A stretch of DNA of 64,000 bases, taken from the NCBI GenBank assembly GCA_965226785.1, contig CBDDEC010000001.1:234004-298003 (forward strand), written 5' to 3'. The notes under the pieces are model-generated. The model had not been told where the DNA came from and did no database searches. It worked only from the letters and a program-made list of their open reading frames with translations. Within the stretch, counting starts at the first letter, position 1, and every line of letters begins with the position of its first letter. Source of the DNA: CBDDEC01 sp965226785 (lineage in GTDB: Bacteria > Chloroflexota > Dehalococcoidia > UBA2979). Of the stretch, positions 42,808-50,829 are shown one piece after another. A program made the translations under genes and the position numbers.

Positions 42808-44166
42808 TTGACCACCACCTTCGCCAACCTCGGCATTCCCGAGGGCCTCGCCGAGTACCTCGAGGAACTCGGCTTCACCACCCCGTTTGAAGTTCAGACC
42901 GCCACGATCCCCGACGCGCTGGCTGGCCGCGACATCGCGGCGCGCGCGCCGACCGGCTCGGGCAAGACGCTCGCGTTCGGTTTACCGCTGCTGATCCACG
43001 TCGAGGATGCGCAACCGCGCCGCCCGCGCGGCCTCGTGCTGGCCCCAACGCGAGAGCTGGCCGAGCAAATCCGGCGTGAACTCGACCCGATCGCCCGCGC
43101 AGGCGGCCGCAGCGTGGTCGCCGCGTACGGCGGCGTTGGCTACGAACCCCAGCGGCGCGCACTCGCCAGAGGCGTCGATGTCCTGGTCGCCTGCCCAGGA
43201 CGCCTGGCTGATCTTGTCAGCCGAGGCGATGTCCAGCTCGGCGACGTCGAGGTCGTCGTGATCGACGAGGCCGACCGCATGTCGGACATCGGCTTCCTGC
43301 CGGAAGTGAAACGCCTGTTGGACCGTACGCCGGACGACCGCCAGACCCTGCTCTTCTCCGCCACCTTGGACGGTGAGGTTGGCGAGCTCACGCGTCGCTA
43401 CCAGCGCGACCCTGCGCTGCACGAGATCGGCGACGCCGAGCCGGACATCGAGGACATGCGCCATCTCTTCTGGCGTCTCGAGCACGGTGACCGCGTCGAC
43501 GTTGCCTCGGATCTGATCCAGGCCGCGGGCCCGACCATCGTGTTCTGCCGCACGCGGCGCGGCGCGGACCGCGTCGCGAAGCAGCTGGTGCGGACCGGTG
43601 CGACCGCGGCCGCGATCCATGGCTCGCGCTCGCAGAGCCAGCGTGCCCGCGCGCTCAAGTCCTTCGCGGATGGCAAGGTCGAGGCGCTGGTCGCCACGGA
43701 TGTCGCCGCCCGCGGTATCCACGTCCAGGGCGTCGCCTGCGTCCTGCACTTCGACCCACCCATCGACCACAAGACCTACCTCCACCGCTCCGGTCGCACG
43801 GCACGGGCCGGTGCTCAGGGTGTGGTCGTTTCGTTCGTCGCTGGGGATCAGCTGCGTGACGCTGGCCAGCTGGTGCGGAACCTCCGTCTGCGAGCCGACC
43901 TCAACACCCGCGCGCCGGCATCGCTTCAAGGCGCGGTCGAGCGTCTGGACGCCCACCCTGACACGAGCTTCGCTGACGCCGACCTCGTGGCTGCCGAGTC
44001 CGCGGGCCCATCGCGACGCCGAGGCCGCCGCTCGGGCGCTCCCGTCGACGCCCGCTCGACGGAGCGTCGCCGCAACCACCACGCGCGCCCTCGAGGCGAC
44101 GACCGTCCTAGCGGTAGGACCTCGCGCGGCGGCTCGGGCGGTCGGAGGAAGCGAAGCAGTCGTTAG
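42808..44166 (+). CDS. DEAD-box ATP-dependent RNA helicase
   Basis: Encodes about 452 aa. The Q-motif region is FTTPFEVQTATIP, motif I APTGSGKT, motif II DEAD, motif III SAT and motif VI HRSGRTARAG. The C-terminal 65 residues are a basic Arg/Ser/Gly/His-rich tail, typical for RNA binding. This fits a cold-shock/ribosome-assembly helicase (DeaD/RhlE type). The TTG start at 42808 follows AGGAGAG at 42798-42804; upstream in-frame GTG or ATG codons have no ribosome site. Confidence 0.9.
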   Translation: MTTTFANLGIPEGLAEYLEELGFTTPFEVQTATIPDALAGRDIAARAPTGSGKTLAFGLPLLIHVEDAQPRRPRGLVLAPTRELAEQIRRELDPIARAGGRSVVAAYGGVGYEPQRRALARGVDVLVACPGRLADLVSRGDVQLGDVEVVVIDEADRMSDIGFLPEVKRLLDRTPDDRQTLLFSATLDGEVGELTRRYQRDPALHEIGDAEPDIEDMRHLFWRLEHGDRVDVASDLIQAAGPTIVFCRTRRGADRVAKQLVRTGATAAAIHGSRSQSQRARALKSFADGKVEALVATDVAARGIHVQGVACVLHFDPPIDHKTYLHRSGRTARAGAQGVVVSFVAGDQLRDAGQLVRNLRLRADLNTRAPASLQGAVERLDAHPDTSFADADLVAAESAGPSRRRGRRSGAPVDARSTERRRNHHARPRGDDRPSGRTSRGGSGGRRKRSSR

Positions 44167-44223
44167 CTCAGCCGGCGGAGCGAGGTTGGCGACCGCGCCG
44201 GCGATGACGAACACCCGGCGGGG

Positions 44224-44242
44224 TCACTCGCTCGGCGAGTGA
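44224..44242 (+). terminator. Hairpin after the helicase gene
   Basis: Perfect 8-bp stem TCACTCGC/GCGAGTGA with a 3-base loop, 58 bp past the helicase stop. No U-run follows. It may end or stabilise the helicase transcript. Confidence 0.45.
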
Positions 44243-44258
44243 AGCTCCAGCACGAGGA

Positions 44259-44278
44259 AGCCGCCCGCGAATGCGGCT
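44259..44278 (-). terminator. Hairpin after the DUF1801 gene (minus strand)
   Basis: Stem AGCCGC/GCGGCT around an 8-base loop, 28 bp past the stop of the minus-strand gene and followed on that strand by TCCTCGTG. It shares the GCGGCTTYNTYGTG layout with the hairpins at 44835 and 45757. Confidence 0.5.
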
Positions 44279-44305
44279 CAGCGAGACGGGTCTGGCGAAC
44301 CCGAC

Positions 44306-44704
44306 CTACTCCCACTGCAGACGCATCTTCATGTCTGAATGAGCGGTCTCAATGAGCTCTGTCAGAGCCGCGGCGTCGAGGTCGCTTTCGGGCCTGACCT
44401 TCACGTGGCGCATGGACCTGCCTGTGCCTTCCAGCAGGCCATGCGGGTCGGCTATCTCGGCGCCACGGAAGAACCCGACATTGACGTGAGCTTTGAACGC
44501 GTTGACGTAGGCGAATGCCGCATCCTCTACGCATGCGGTGGGATGGCCGTCATGCAATAGCTCTCGAACATCGTCTCCACAGTCGCGCATGACTCCGAAC
44601 CAGCGCTGCGCGATTGCGCCCAACTCACCCACCTGCTCATGCATCCAGGACTCGATCGCTGGATCTCGCCTGACCCCATCTGTTAGTCGGAAGAGTTGGC
44701 TCAT
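44306..44704 (-). CDS. DUF1801 (YdhG-like) protein
   Basis: Encodes 132 aa. The segment GHPTACVEDAAFAYVNAFKAHVNVGFFRGAEIADP is the DUF1801 core (frataxin-like fold), and GRSMRHVKVRP follows as usual. The role is unknown in most members; some relate to iron chaperones. No signal or membrane segment. ATG 44704. Confidence 0.8.
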   Translation of the reverse strand: MSQLFRLTDGVRRDPAIESWMHEQVGELGAIAQRWFGVMRDCGDDVRELLHDGHPTACVEDAAFAYVNAFKAHVNVGFFRGAEIADPHGLLEGTGRSMRHVKVRPESDLDAAALTELIETAHSDMKMRLQWE

Positions 44705-44834
44705 GTCGGCGCTGATTCCGGTGCTGGACCAGACCGGGCACGGCCTGGCCTCGATGGTCTCGAAGCGAGCTGCAGCGTAGCCGACCGGCGCACCGCCTCG
44801 TCCATCGAGGGACGGACAGCACCAAACACGAAGA

Positions 44835-44854
44835 AGCCGCCCTGGTGGGCGGCT
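44835..44854 (-). terminator. Intrinsic terminator after the lysyl-oxidase-like gene
   Basis: A 7-bp stem AGCCGCC/GGCGGCT with a 6-base loop, 37 bp past the minus-strand stop and followed on that strand by TCTTCGTGTTT, fairly T-rich. A standard terminator position. Confidence 0.6.
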
Positions 44855-44890
44855 GTAGCTATACAGGTATGGAGACCCCGCACCCGCTAG

Positions 44891-45704
44891 CTACCCGCAC
44901 CGCCGCCCCCACTGTGGGTGACCAAGGTGGTCATCGCACCATGTGCCGCCGTTTCCGCCCTCGTCGCCAGGCTGGACGATGCTCACCGAGTCGCCGGAGA
45001 TTTCCACGGTCAAGGTGGATGAGTTGTTGGGGTCCTCGGCGCTCGTCGAGCCCGTGTCTGCTTCGATGAACCTGTGCAGCGGGTCGATTTCGATGGTGAG
45101 TTCGTATTGCCCATCAAGCAAGCCTGTGATGTCCAGCGACTGTCCCTCGAGGTAGTAGCGGTAGCTGTCACCCCAGCCCACGGACATGCCCTGGATGTCG
45201 GTGCCACAGCGAGTGAATTCGGCGCGCTTGGGTGCACCAGGGAGTTTGTGATTGATGCGGTCCGTGTCGATGATGCAGAACGAAGTCTTCTGCCCCATCG
45301 CGAAACGCGACCCATCTTCGGCCGTCAGCTCGTACCTCGCGTACCCCTGGAGATGCCAGTGGTTGTGGTTGTCGGCGTGCCACTCGAAGGTCATCGACCC
45401 GAGCTGGGTGTCCGTGAAGGCGCCATCGTCCTCGTAGATGCGCTGCCGGACGAAGACCTGTTGCCCGTTTGCCGGTTGCCCGTCGAACTTGGCTACGAGC
45501 ACGAACGGTCCGGTGCCCGAGTTCCAGCTGGTGGTTGTGAAGCGCAGGAGCTTTTGTTCGCCCTCCCAGCTCACGCGGAGCTCCGACGCGTCAAGCGCCA
45601 CCAGGTCAGGCTGCAACGGGGTTGCCCGCACGCGCGCCATCGCCGGCGAGCAATCCCGCGAGCGCGGCGCTCAGGACAACGAGTCCGACAAGCGTTTGTC
45701 TCAT
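44891..45704 (-). pseudogene. Secreted lysyl-oxidase-like protein, frameshift after the signal peptide
   Basis: From ATG 45704 the first frame encodes a signal peptide (MRQTLVGLVVLSAALAGLLA then GDGARAG) and stops shortly after. The mature part lies in the next frame: TPLQPDLVALDASELRVSWEG and a lysyl-oxidase domain with the copper motif DNHNHWH, then CIIDTDR and QGMSVGWGDSYRYYLEGQ. One extra base at about 45622-45623 explains the break; removing it gives about 270 aa. Bacterial proteins of this family are probably copper-dependent extracellular amine oxidases. A long ORF begins inside the mature part, so a shortened cytosolic form could be made, but a sequencing error is as likely. A terminator follows the gene. 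Confidence 0.7.
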
Positions 45705-45756
45705 GCCGGCAGTGTACGTCCGCTGAGTCGGGCTCAACTCTCCCCAGCCACAACAA

Positions 45757-45775
45757 AGCCGCCTCTCGGGCGGCT
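45757..45775 (-). terminator. Intrinsic terminator downstream of the tRNA-Asp fragment
   Basis: A 7-bp stem AGCCGCC/GGCGGCT with a 5-base loop, followed on the minus strand by TTTGTTGTG. It lies 14 bp past the CCA end of the tRNA-Asp fragment and was probably the terminator of the intact tRNA gene. Confidence 0.65.
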
Positions 45776-45788
45776 CATTTAGGCGGGT

Positions 45789-45838
45789 TGGCGACCCCGA
45801 ACGGATTCGAACCGTCGATCTCCACCGTGACAGGGTGC
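45789..45838 (-). other. tRNA-Asp 3' fragment, putative attachment site (island border)
   Basis: On the minus strand the sequence folds as the 3' half of tRNA-Asp. It has an anticodon loop CTGTCAC (GUC) with four of five stem pairs, a five-base variable loop and a T arm with TTCGAAT. Then come the acceptor strand CGGGGTC, discriminator G (correct for Asp) and an encoded CCA. The 5' half (D arm, acceptor 5' strand) is missing; unrelated sequence begins at the anticodon stem. Integration into a tRNA 3' end leaves just such a 3' duplicate. With this orientation the mobile DNA should lie to the right, where the accessory region is, and the intact tRNA at its far end. Confidence 0.7.
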
Positions 45839-46091
45839 TAGGTCGAGTCACGTTACGCACGCCGAGTCACGCAGCGAGCGTTAACACACGCGATCTGCGA
45901 GTGTGAAGCCGACGCGCGTCCCATGCGGTACACCCCGTACCACCGCGAATGCCCCCAACATGCCCCCAAATGCTCAGGTGAGTGATCACCGTCGAACGAT
46001 GCCGTTAGGCGCGCGCCTGGAACGTTGGGCGCGCAGATTTGAATAACGCCAGAGGGGTGTACAGCGGTCCACTAGCGTCCGGAATCTAGCA
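45839..46091. other. Non-coding junction region past the tRNA-Asp fragment
   Basis: No gene is seen. There are short repeats: CGAGTCACG twice (45842 and 45860 areas), ATGCCCCCAA twice (about 45951-45972) and the inverted pair GGTAC/GTACC around 45937. Such direct and inverted repeats occur in phage-type attachment regions as integrase arm sites, but no integrase gene is visible, so this is only suggestive. Confidence 0.35.
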
Positions 46092-46552
46092 ATGACGCGA
46101 GTTTCAGTACACGGCTATCCTCTGGCGTCCACCGCAACCATCGCCGCGTCCTCCGACGTCGTTGACCTGCCTGAGGTCCTGGCGGCTTGGGACGAGGCGA
46201 TGCGAACACCTCCCTGGGACGGTCCGCCGACCTGGATCCACGGCGATCTCAAGACGGACAACCTGCTAACTGTGAACGGACGCGTCCACGCGGTGATCGA
46301 CTGGGCGGCCTCGGTGTCGGCGATCCGGCCTGCGACATGCTCGCAGCCTGGGATCCACTCGACGCCGCGTCTCGCGAGCGGTTCAGGCGCGAGACGGGGG
46401 TCGACGACGCGACGTGGGCGCGTGGTCGTGGCTGGGCGCTCTCCGTCGCGGCGATGGCGCTGCCGTACTACCGCGACAACAACCCTGGGATGTTTCGCTT
46501 CGCACTGCGGCTCGTCGACGAGGTTATGACTGACCTTGGGCGTAACGGCTAG
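46092..46552 (+). pseudogene. Aminoglycoside-phosphotransferase-like (APH) pseudogene, C-terminal part
   Basis: Only the C-terminal half of an APH/choline-kinase-type protein remains. The first frame shows PPTWIHGDLKTDNLL (Brenner motif HGDxxxxN) and HAVIDWA. Then the frame changes and continues GVGDPACDMLAAWDPLDAASRERFRRETG and ALPYYRDNNPGM. One base is missing near 46305-46312 (the GACTGGGCGGCCTC stretch). The N-lobe is absent, so even a repaired frame would not make a whole kinase. Homology starts at about 46165. It lies just past the tRNA-Asp fragment. Confidence 0.65.
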
Positions 46553-46601
46553 CGTCCATCCGGCCTGACCGCGATCTCACAGGACGATGCCGGTGCGCCG
46601 C

Positions 46602-46870
46602 TCACCACCCACGCTCGTGCTTGAGCCGCGTGTAGATCTGCCCGAACGCCTGGAGGTCACGACGATCAGCTTGTGCGACTCCTCGCCCTCCTGGCAGTCC
46701 GGATCGGCGTGGGCCGCACGCTCGGTCCAGTCGAACTCGTGGCCCTCGTAGACGTAATGCGCCAGCGTGACGATCAGGTGCTTCTGGCGCTCGCCCGTGG
46801 TGTAGCCCATAGCTGCCAGACGGTAGCAGATGGGTAGAAATACGTTTGCATCGAGAAACGCGCGTAGCGG
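46602..46870 (-). pseudogene. Remnant of an unidentified gene, frameshifted, abutting the 12-bp array
   Basis: A coding-like stretch begins at FLDANVFLPICYRL and runs through TLAHYVYEGHEFDWTER and HADPDCQEGEESHKLIV. Then the frame slips by one base near 46660 to DLQAFGQIYTRLKHERGW and a TGA. I do not recognise the family. The N-terminus fades out towards the 12-bp repeat array, with no start codon of its own. It looks like a decaying gene cut by the array. Confidence 0.4.
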
Positions 46871-47028
46871 CCTTACAGCGCGTCTCGCCGCATCCGCGGC
46901 GTATGATTCCGGCGGCCTCCCCGCCTGGGGCGCGCCGGTCAACCGGCGATGTTCACCACCTTCGGGTGGGAGAGGCCACTCTCGTCTAGCGGCTCTCGCG
47001 CCAACGGCAGTGTCCGTCACGACAGCCC

Positions 47029-48305
47029 CTGCGACAGCCCCTGCGACAGCCCCTGCGACAGCCCCTGCGACAGCCCCTGCGACAGCCCCTGCGACAGCCC
47101 CTGCGACAGCCCCTGCGACAGCCCCTGCGACAGCCCCTGCGACAGCCCCTGCGACAGCCCCTGCGACAGCCCCTGCGACAGCCCCTGCGACAGCCCCTGC
47201 GACAGCCCCTGCGACAGCCCCTGCGACAGCCCCTGCGACAGCCCCTGCGACAGCCCCTGCGACAGCCCCTGCGACAGCCCCTGCGACAGCCCCTGCGACA
47301 GCCCCTGCGACAGCCCCTGCGACAGCCCCTGCGACAGCCCCTGCGACAGCCCCTGCGACAGCCCCTGCGACAGCCCCTGCGACAGCCCCTGCGACAGCCC
47401 CTGCGACAGCCCCTGCGACAGCCCCTGCGACAGCCCCTGCGACAGCCCCTGCGACAGCCCCTGCGACAGCCCCTGCGACAGCCCCTGCGACAGCCCCTGC
47501 GACAGCCCCTGCGACAGCCCCTGCGACAGCCCCTGCGACAGCCCCTGCGACAGCCCCTGCGACAGCCCCTGCGACAGCCCCTGCGACAGCCCCTGCGACA
47601 GCCCCTGCGACAGCCCCTGCGACAGCCCCTGCGACAGCCCCTGCGACAGCCCCTGCGACAGCCCCTGCGACAGCCCCTGCGACAGCCCCTGCGACAGCCC
47701 CTGCGACAGCCCCTGCGACCCCTGCGACAGCCCCTGCGACAGCCCCTGCGACAGCCCCTGCGACAGCCCCTGCGACAGCCCCTGCGACAGCCCCTGCGAC
47801 AGCCCCTGCGACAGCCCCTGCGACAGCCCCTGCGACAGCCCCTGCGACAGCCCCTGCGACAGCCCCTGCGACAGCCCCTGCGACAGCCCCTGCGACAGCC
47901 CCTGCGACAGCCCCTGCGACAGCCCCTGCGACAGCCCCTGCGACAGCCCCTGCGACAGCCCCTGCGACAGCCCCTGCGACAGCCCCTGCGACAGCCCCTG
48001 CGACAGCCCCTGCGACAGCCCCTGCGACAGCCCCTGCGACAGCCCCTGCGACAGCCCCTGCGACAGCCCCTGCGACAGCCCCTGCGACAGCCCCTGCGAC
48101 AGCCCCTGCGACAGCCCCTGCGACAGCCCCTGCGACCCCTGCGACAGCCCCTGCGACAGCCCCTGCGACAGCCCCTGCGACAGCCCCTGCGACAGCCCCT
48201 GCGACAGCCCCTGCGACAGCCCCTGCGACAGCCCCTGCGACAGCCCCTGCGACAGCCCCTGCGACAGCCCCTGCGACAGCCCCTGCGACAGCCCCTGCGA
48301 CAGCC
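47029..48305. repeat. Minisatellite: 104 perfect copies of a 12-bp unit plus two 9-bp variants
   Basis: The unit is CTGCGACAGCCC. There are 57 identical copies (47029-47712), one 9-bp variant CTGCGACCC (47713-47721), 34 copies, a second 9-bp variant (48130-48138), 13 copies and a partial unit. No base substitution is seen. Both variants lack exactly three bases, so all frames stay open; all six frames are stop-free by composition, not by coding. The minus strand carries GGGG every 12 bases. A degenerate unit lies just left of the array (about 47017-47028), perhaps the seed. Confidence 0.95.
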
Positions 48306-48427
48306 GAGAGCGAAGTTCATAGCCTGCAAATCGCTAGCTCGTGTTCGTCTGGGCCATCGATTCAGTGGCCGTGGTTGTGGCGCGCCACCTGAGCACGGTG
48401 GGCCGCAGTACGATCCGTGCGGGTGGC

Positions 48428-48685
48428 ATGCCCATGCAAGCCTTCCGCCTCTGGCTTAATGACCAGCAGGACCGCGACGACGCGGTGGGGGAGCTGTCGC
48501 GCCTCGTGCGACGGGATGGTTGCCAGGCCAAATTCGACTACGACAGCGTGCGTGCTCACCTTGCGCGCGAACATCACGCGACTGATTCGCTGTTGGCCCA
48601 GCTCGATGTTGCGCGCGACGAGTGGGCCCTCCGGTCTGGCATGCTGCCACGCGACGAAGCCAGCAAGGACCTGAACAATGACTGA
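48428..48685 (+). CDS. YozE-like SAM-domain small protein
   Basis: Encodes 85 aa. FRLWLNDQQDRDDAVGELSRLVRRDG resembles the YozE SAM-like fold (short helical protein beginning with F-x-x-W-L and RDDxxGxLAxD). It is followed by DYDSVRAHLAREHHATDSLLAQLDVARDEW. Function unknown. ATG 48434 is a second possible start. First intact gene after the repeat array. Confidence 0.55.
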   Translation: MPMQAFRLWLNDQQDRDDAVGELSRLVRRDGCQAKFDYDSVRAHLAREHHATDSLLAQLDVARDEWALRSGMLPRDEASKDLNND

Positions 48686-48740
48686 GAACGATATCAAGGT
48701 TCTCGGCGTTGGCTGGCTTGCTCTAGGGACCGGTAGCTGG

Positions 48741-49058
48741 TCAGTCGACCGGACCGTCCAGCTCGTCCGCGATCAGCTTCGTGGCGAGTTCGATCTCAGC
48801 CGAGTCTTCGAGGACGAGGAACTCGGGAACTTCAGCCATGAACTCGGCCAGCCCGACATTAAAGTGGTCGAGGAGCGCGAGCAGGTCCACCACCCTGATG
48901 TCACGCATGCCGCCCTCGTAGAGAGAGAGTGCTGGTTGGGACAGGCCCACGGCCTCTGCAGCGCGCCGCTGCGAGACATTCCGCAGGAGACGAATCTCCC
49001 GGAGATGCGCCCCGACCGACCGCGCCAACGCACTCTTCGGTGGCTTGCCCTTCGGCAC
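48741..49058 (-). CDS. XRE-family HTH regulator
   Basis: Encodes 105 aa. HLREIRLLRNVSQRRAAEAVGLSQPALSLYEGGMRDIRVVDLLALLDHFNV is a Cro/C1-type helix-turn-helix; the C-terminal tail is acidic. GTG 49058 with GAAGGG upstream is the likely start; the frame continues upstream to 49238 without coding character. It may regulate itself and neighbouring island genes. Confidence 0.72.
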   Translation of the reverse strand: MPKGKPPKSALARSVGAHLREIRLLRNVSQRRAAEAVGLSQPALSLYEGGMRDIRVVDLLALLDHFNVGLAEFMAEVPEFLVLEDSAEIELATKLIADELDGPVD

Positions 49059-49212
49059 GTAGTAGACCCTTCGCTGTCGATGGCCTCTGGCACGACCCCG
49101 CGCAAACCGCGCCGAACGTGCCGCGATTTCTACGACGACTTGCAGCCGCACGCGACCGGGCAGATCTACGTCAATTTCCTCGGCGGCCGCGCATCGCTCC
49201 CGTAGGAGCCTC

Positions 49213-49493
49213 TTACGCGCTTGCGAGCTCGAATGCACCCTCGATGTCCTGAAGCGCCCGATCCTCCTGCCCCGACACCTTGCCTATGCGCCCCAGCAGT
49301 CCACCCGCAGCCTCGGCTATGCGGCGCGCGCGTTCGACCACGTCGCGCTGAAGCTCCTGGCGGGCCTCGGGAGCGAGGCTCTCGCAGAGAGCCGACGCGT
49401 AGCTCCTCCAGGCGGCAAACAGCGTGCCCGACGGCTGTTGCTCGAGCCAGCGCTCGAGCAACCGGTACGCAACACTCTCCGCGTGGCTCTGAT
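49213..49493 (-). pseudogene. Uncharacterised gene truncated at its 5' end by the IS110 element
   Basis: The frame encodes RLLERWLEQQPSGTLFAAWRSYASALCESLAPEARQELQRDVVERARRIAEAAGGLLGRIGKVSGQEDRALQDIEGAFELASA-like helical sequence up to a stop at 49213. It is open to the IS110 border at 49494, and joining it to the right flank of the IS meets a TAG at once. The N-terminus has therefore been lost. Similar helical proteins of unknown function exist; I do not recognise a named family. Confidence 0.5.
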
Positions 49494-49501
49494 GCTCCTA
49501 T

Positions 49502-50652
49502 CGCCTGTCAAGCGAGCGATTCGGGGCGCGGGAGGTGGCGATAGAGCTGCCGTGCGACGTAGCGCTTGAGCGAGCGGATGATCTCGCGCTTGGAGCGGCC
49601 CTCGCGCGTGCGCCGCTCGACGTAGCGGCGGGTGCGGGGGTCGTGGACCATGCGGACCATGACGATTCGCCAGAGCGCTTGATTCGCGGTGCGGTCGCCA
49701 CCGCGGTTGAGTCGTTTGCGGATGGTCAGCCCCGACGAGGCGTCGATCGGGGCGACGCCGCAGTGATGGGCGAATGCCGCCTCGCTGCGGAGGCGTTGCG
49801 GGTTGTCGCCGGCGGAGACGAGCAGAGCGCCGGCCGTGTCGGTGCCCACGCCGAAGCAGGCCACCAGGGCGGGTGCGGTGGTGGCGACCAGCTGCTCGAG
49901 CACGGTGTCGAGGCGGCGGCGCTCTGCCTCGAGGCGCTGCACCCGTCGAGCCAGCTCACGCAGGGCCAGCTTGGTGGCGCCGACGGCGGTCGTGGGGTCG
50001 GCGGGGCGCAGCCGCGCCGCGGTCGTCACCAGCTCGAACACAGTGCTGCCCCGCAGTGCGGCCCGGAGGTCGTCCGGTCCACTCACGAGCAGGGCGCGCA
50101 TCTGGTTGAGGGCCGTCGTGCGTGCATGCCCGGCCGAGCGGCGAGCCGTGCGCAGCGCGCGGATCGCCTCCACGGCACCGCTGCGGGTCTTCGCCTCACC
50201 CGAGGCCTCCCCTGACTGCGCAGCGCGAGCGGCGGCGATGGCGTCGACGGGGTCGGACTTACCGTGGCGGCGTCGCAGCTGGCGGTTGGGGCGATTCACC
50301 TCCGCCACCGCCACCGCCTCGGCGAGCAGGTAGCGGGTCAGGCCAGCGCCGTAGGTGCCCGTCCCTTCGACGCCGATGCGCTCGACCGGACCAAGGCTGC
50401 GGAGCCAGGCGAGCGCCTGTCGGTAGCCGGCCGTGGTCGTCGCGAACGACCGCACCCCGAGCTCGCCGCCCCGCTCATCGAGCGCGGCGACCACGTGCTG
50501 GTCGCGGTGCGTGTCGACCCCGGCGGTGACGCGCGTGGTCGCATCTGTCATGGTGGTCATCGTCATCCCTTCATCGAACAATCTGTGCAGGGTGGCCGCA
50601 CGTGCCGGGACGGCGGACAGGACAGGGACGAGCCGCCAAGGCAGGCTCCTAT
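49502..50652 (-). mobile_element. IS110-family insertion sequence
   Basis: About 1,151 bp holding one DEDD transposase gene on the minus strand. Both borders carry the same 8 bases, GCTCCTAT (49494-49501 and 50645-50652). There are no inverted repeats, as usual for this family. The left border interrupts a helical-protein gene. Only about 71 bp of non-coding DNA lies upstream of the annotated start, where this family encodes its bridge RNA, so the start or the right border may be mis-set. Confidence 0.75.
49508..50581 (-). CDS. IS110-family DEDD transposase
   Basis: Encodes 357 aa. The N-terminal RuvC-like DEDD domain shows AGVDTHRDQHVVAALDERG (first D), RIGVEGTGTYGAGLTRYL (E) and HGKSDPVDAIAAARAA (the two D). 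A coiled linker follows (ARRVQRLEAERRRLDTVLEQL). The C-terminal Tnp2 domain has RSEAAFAHHCGVAPIDASSG with the serine nucleophile region and NRGGDRTANQALWRIVMVRM. It appears intact. A truncated relative is on the plus strand at the right end of the window. Confidence 0.92.
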   Translation of the reverse strand: MFDEGMTMTTMTDATTRVTAGVDTHRDQHVVAALDERGGELGVRSFATTTAGYRQALAWLRSLGPVERIGVEGTGTYGAGLTRYLLAEAVAVAEVNRPNRQLRRRHGKSDPVDAIAAARAAQSGEASGEAKTRSGAVEAIRALRTARRSAGHARTTALNQMRALLVSGPDDLRAALRGSTVFELVTTAARLRPADPTTAVGATKLALRELARRVQRLEAERRRLDTVLEQLVATTAPALVACFGVGTDTAGALLVSAGDNPQRLRSEAAFAHHCGVAPIDASSGLTIRKRLNRGGDRTANQALWRIVMVRMVHDPRTRRYVERRTREGRSKREIIRSLKRYVARQLYRHLPRPESLA

Positions 50653-50829
50653 GAGGTCACGTTCGCCCGACCGGTGCGTGCCAGATGGACTCGGAGGCGC
50701 GGCCGACAGATCAGAGCGAGAGCAGCCGAAGCGCCAGTCAGAATCTGGGGTCAGACCGAGCCCGGGAGCCCACCCGGCACCGTAAACGCTCGCCGCCTAG
50801 TGGTGGCTGGGCGTCGTACCGATCATCCC
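50653..50829. other. Non-coding gap between IS110 and IS6-like elements
   Basis: 177 bp with no coding character. It contains the string TCTGGGGTCAGACC (about 50743-50756), which I do not assign to a known end. Probably debris of older insertions. Confidence 0.3.

Noticed and set aside
45789..45838. A functional tRNA-Asp gene
   Set aside because: The D arm and 5' acceptor strand are absent, so it cannot fold as a tRNA.
47029..48305. Possible CRISPR array
   Set aside because: Units are 12 bp and contiguous, with no spacers and no cas genes nearby.
46830..48392. Open frames encoding (TAPA)n, (CDSP)n and (CRRG)n repeat proteins
   Set aside because: The 12-bp unit has no stop in any frame, so openness says nothing about coding. 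The flanks have no signal peptide, domain or ribosome site.
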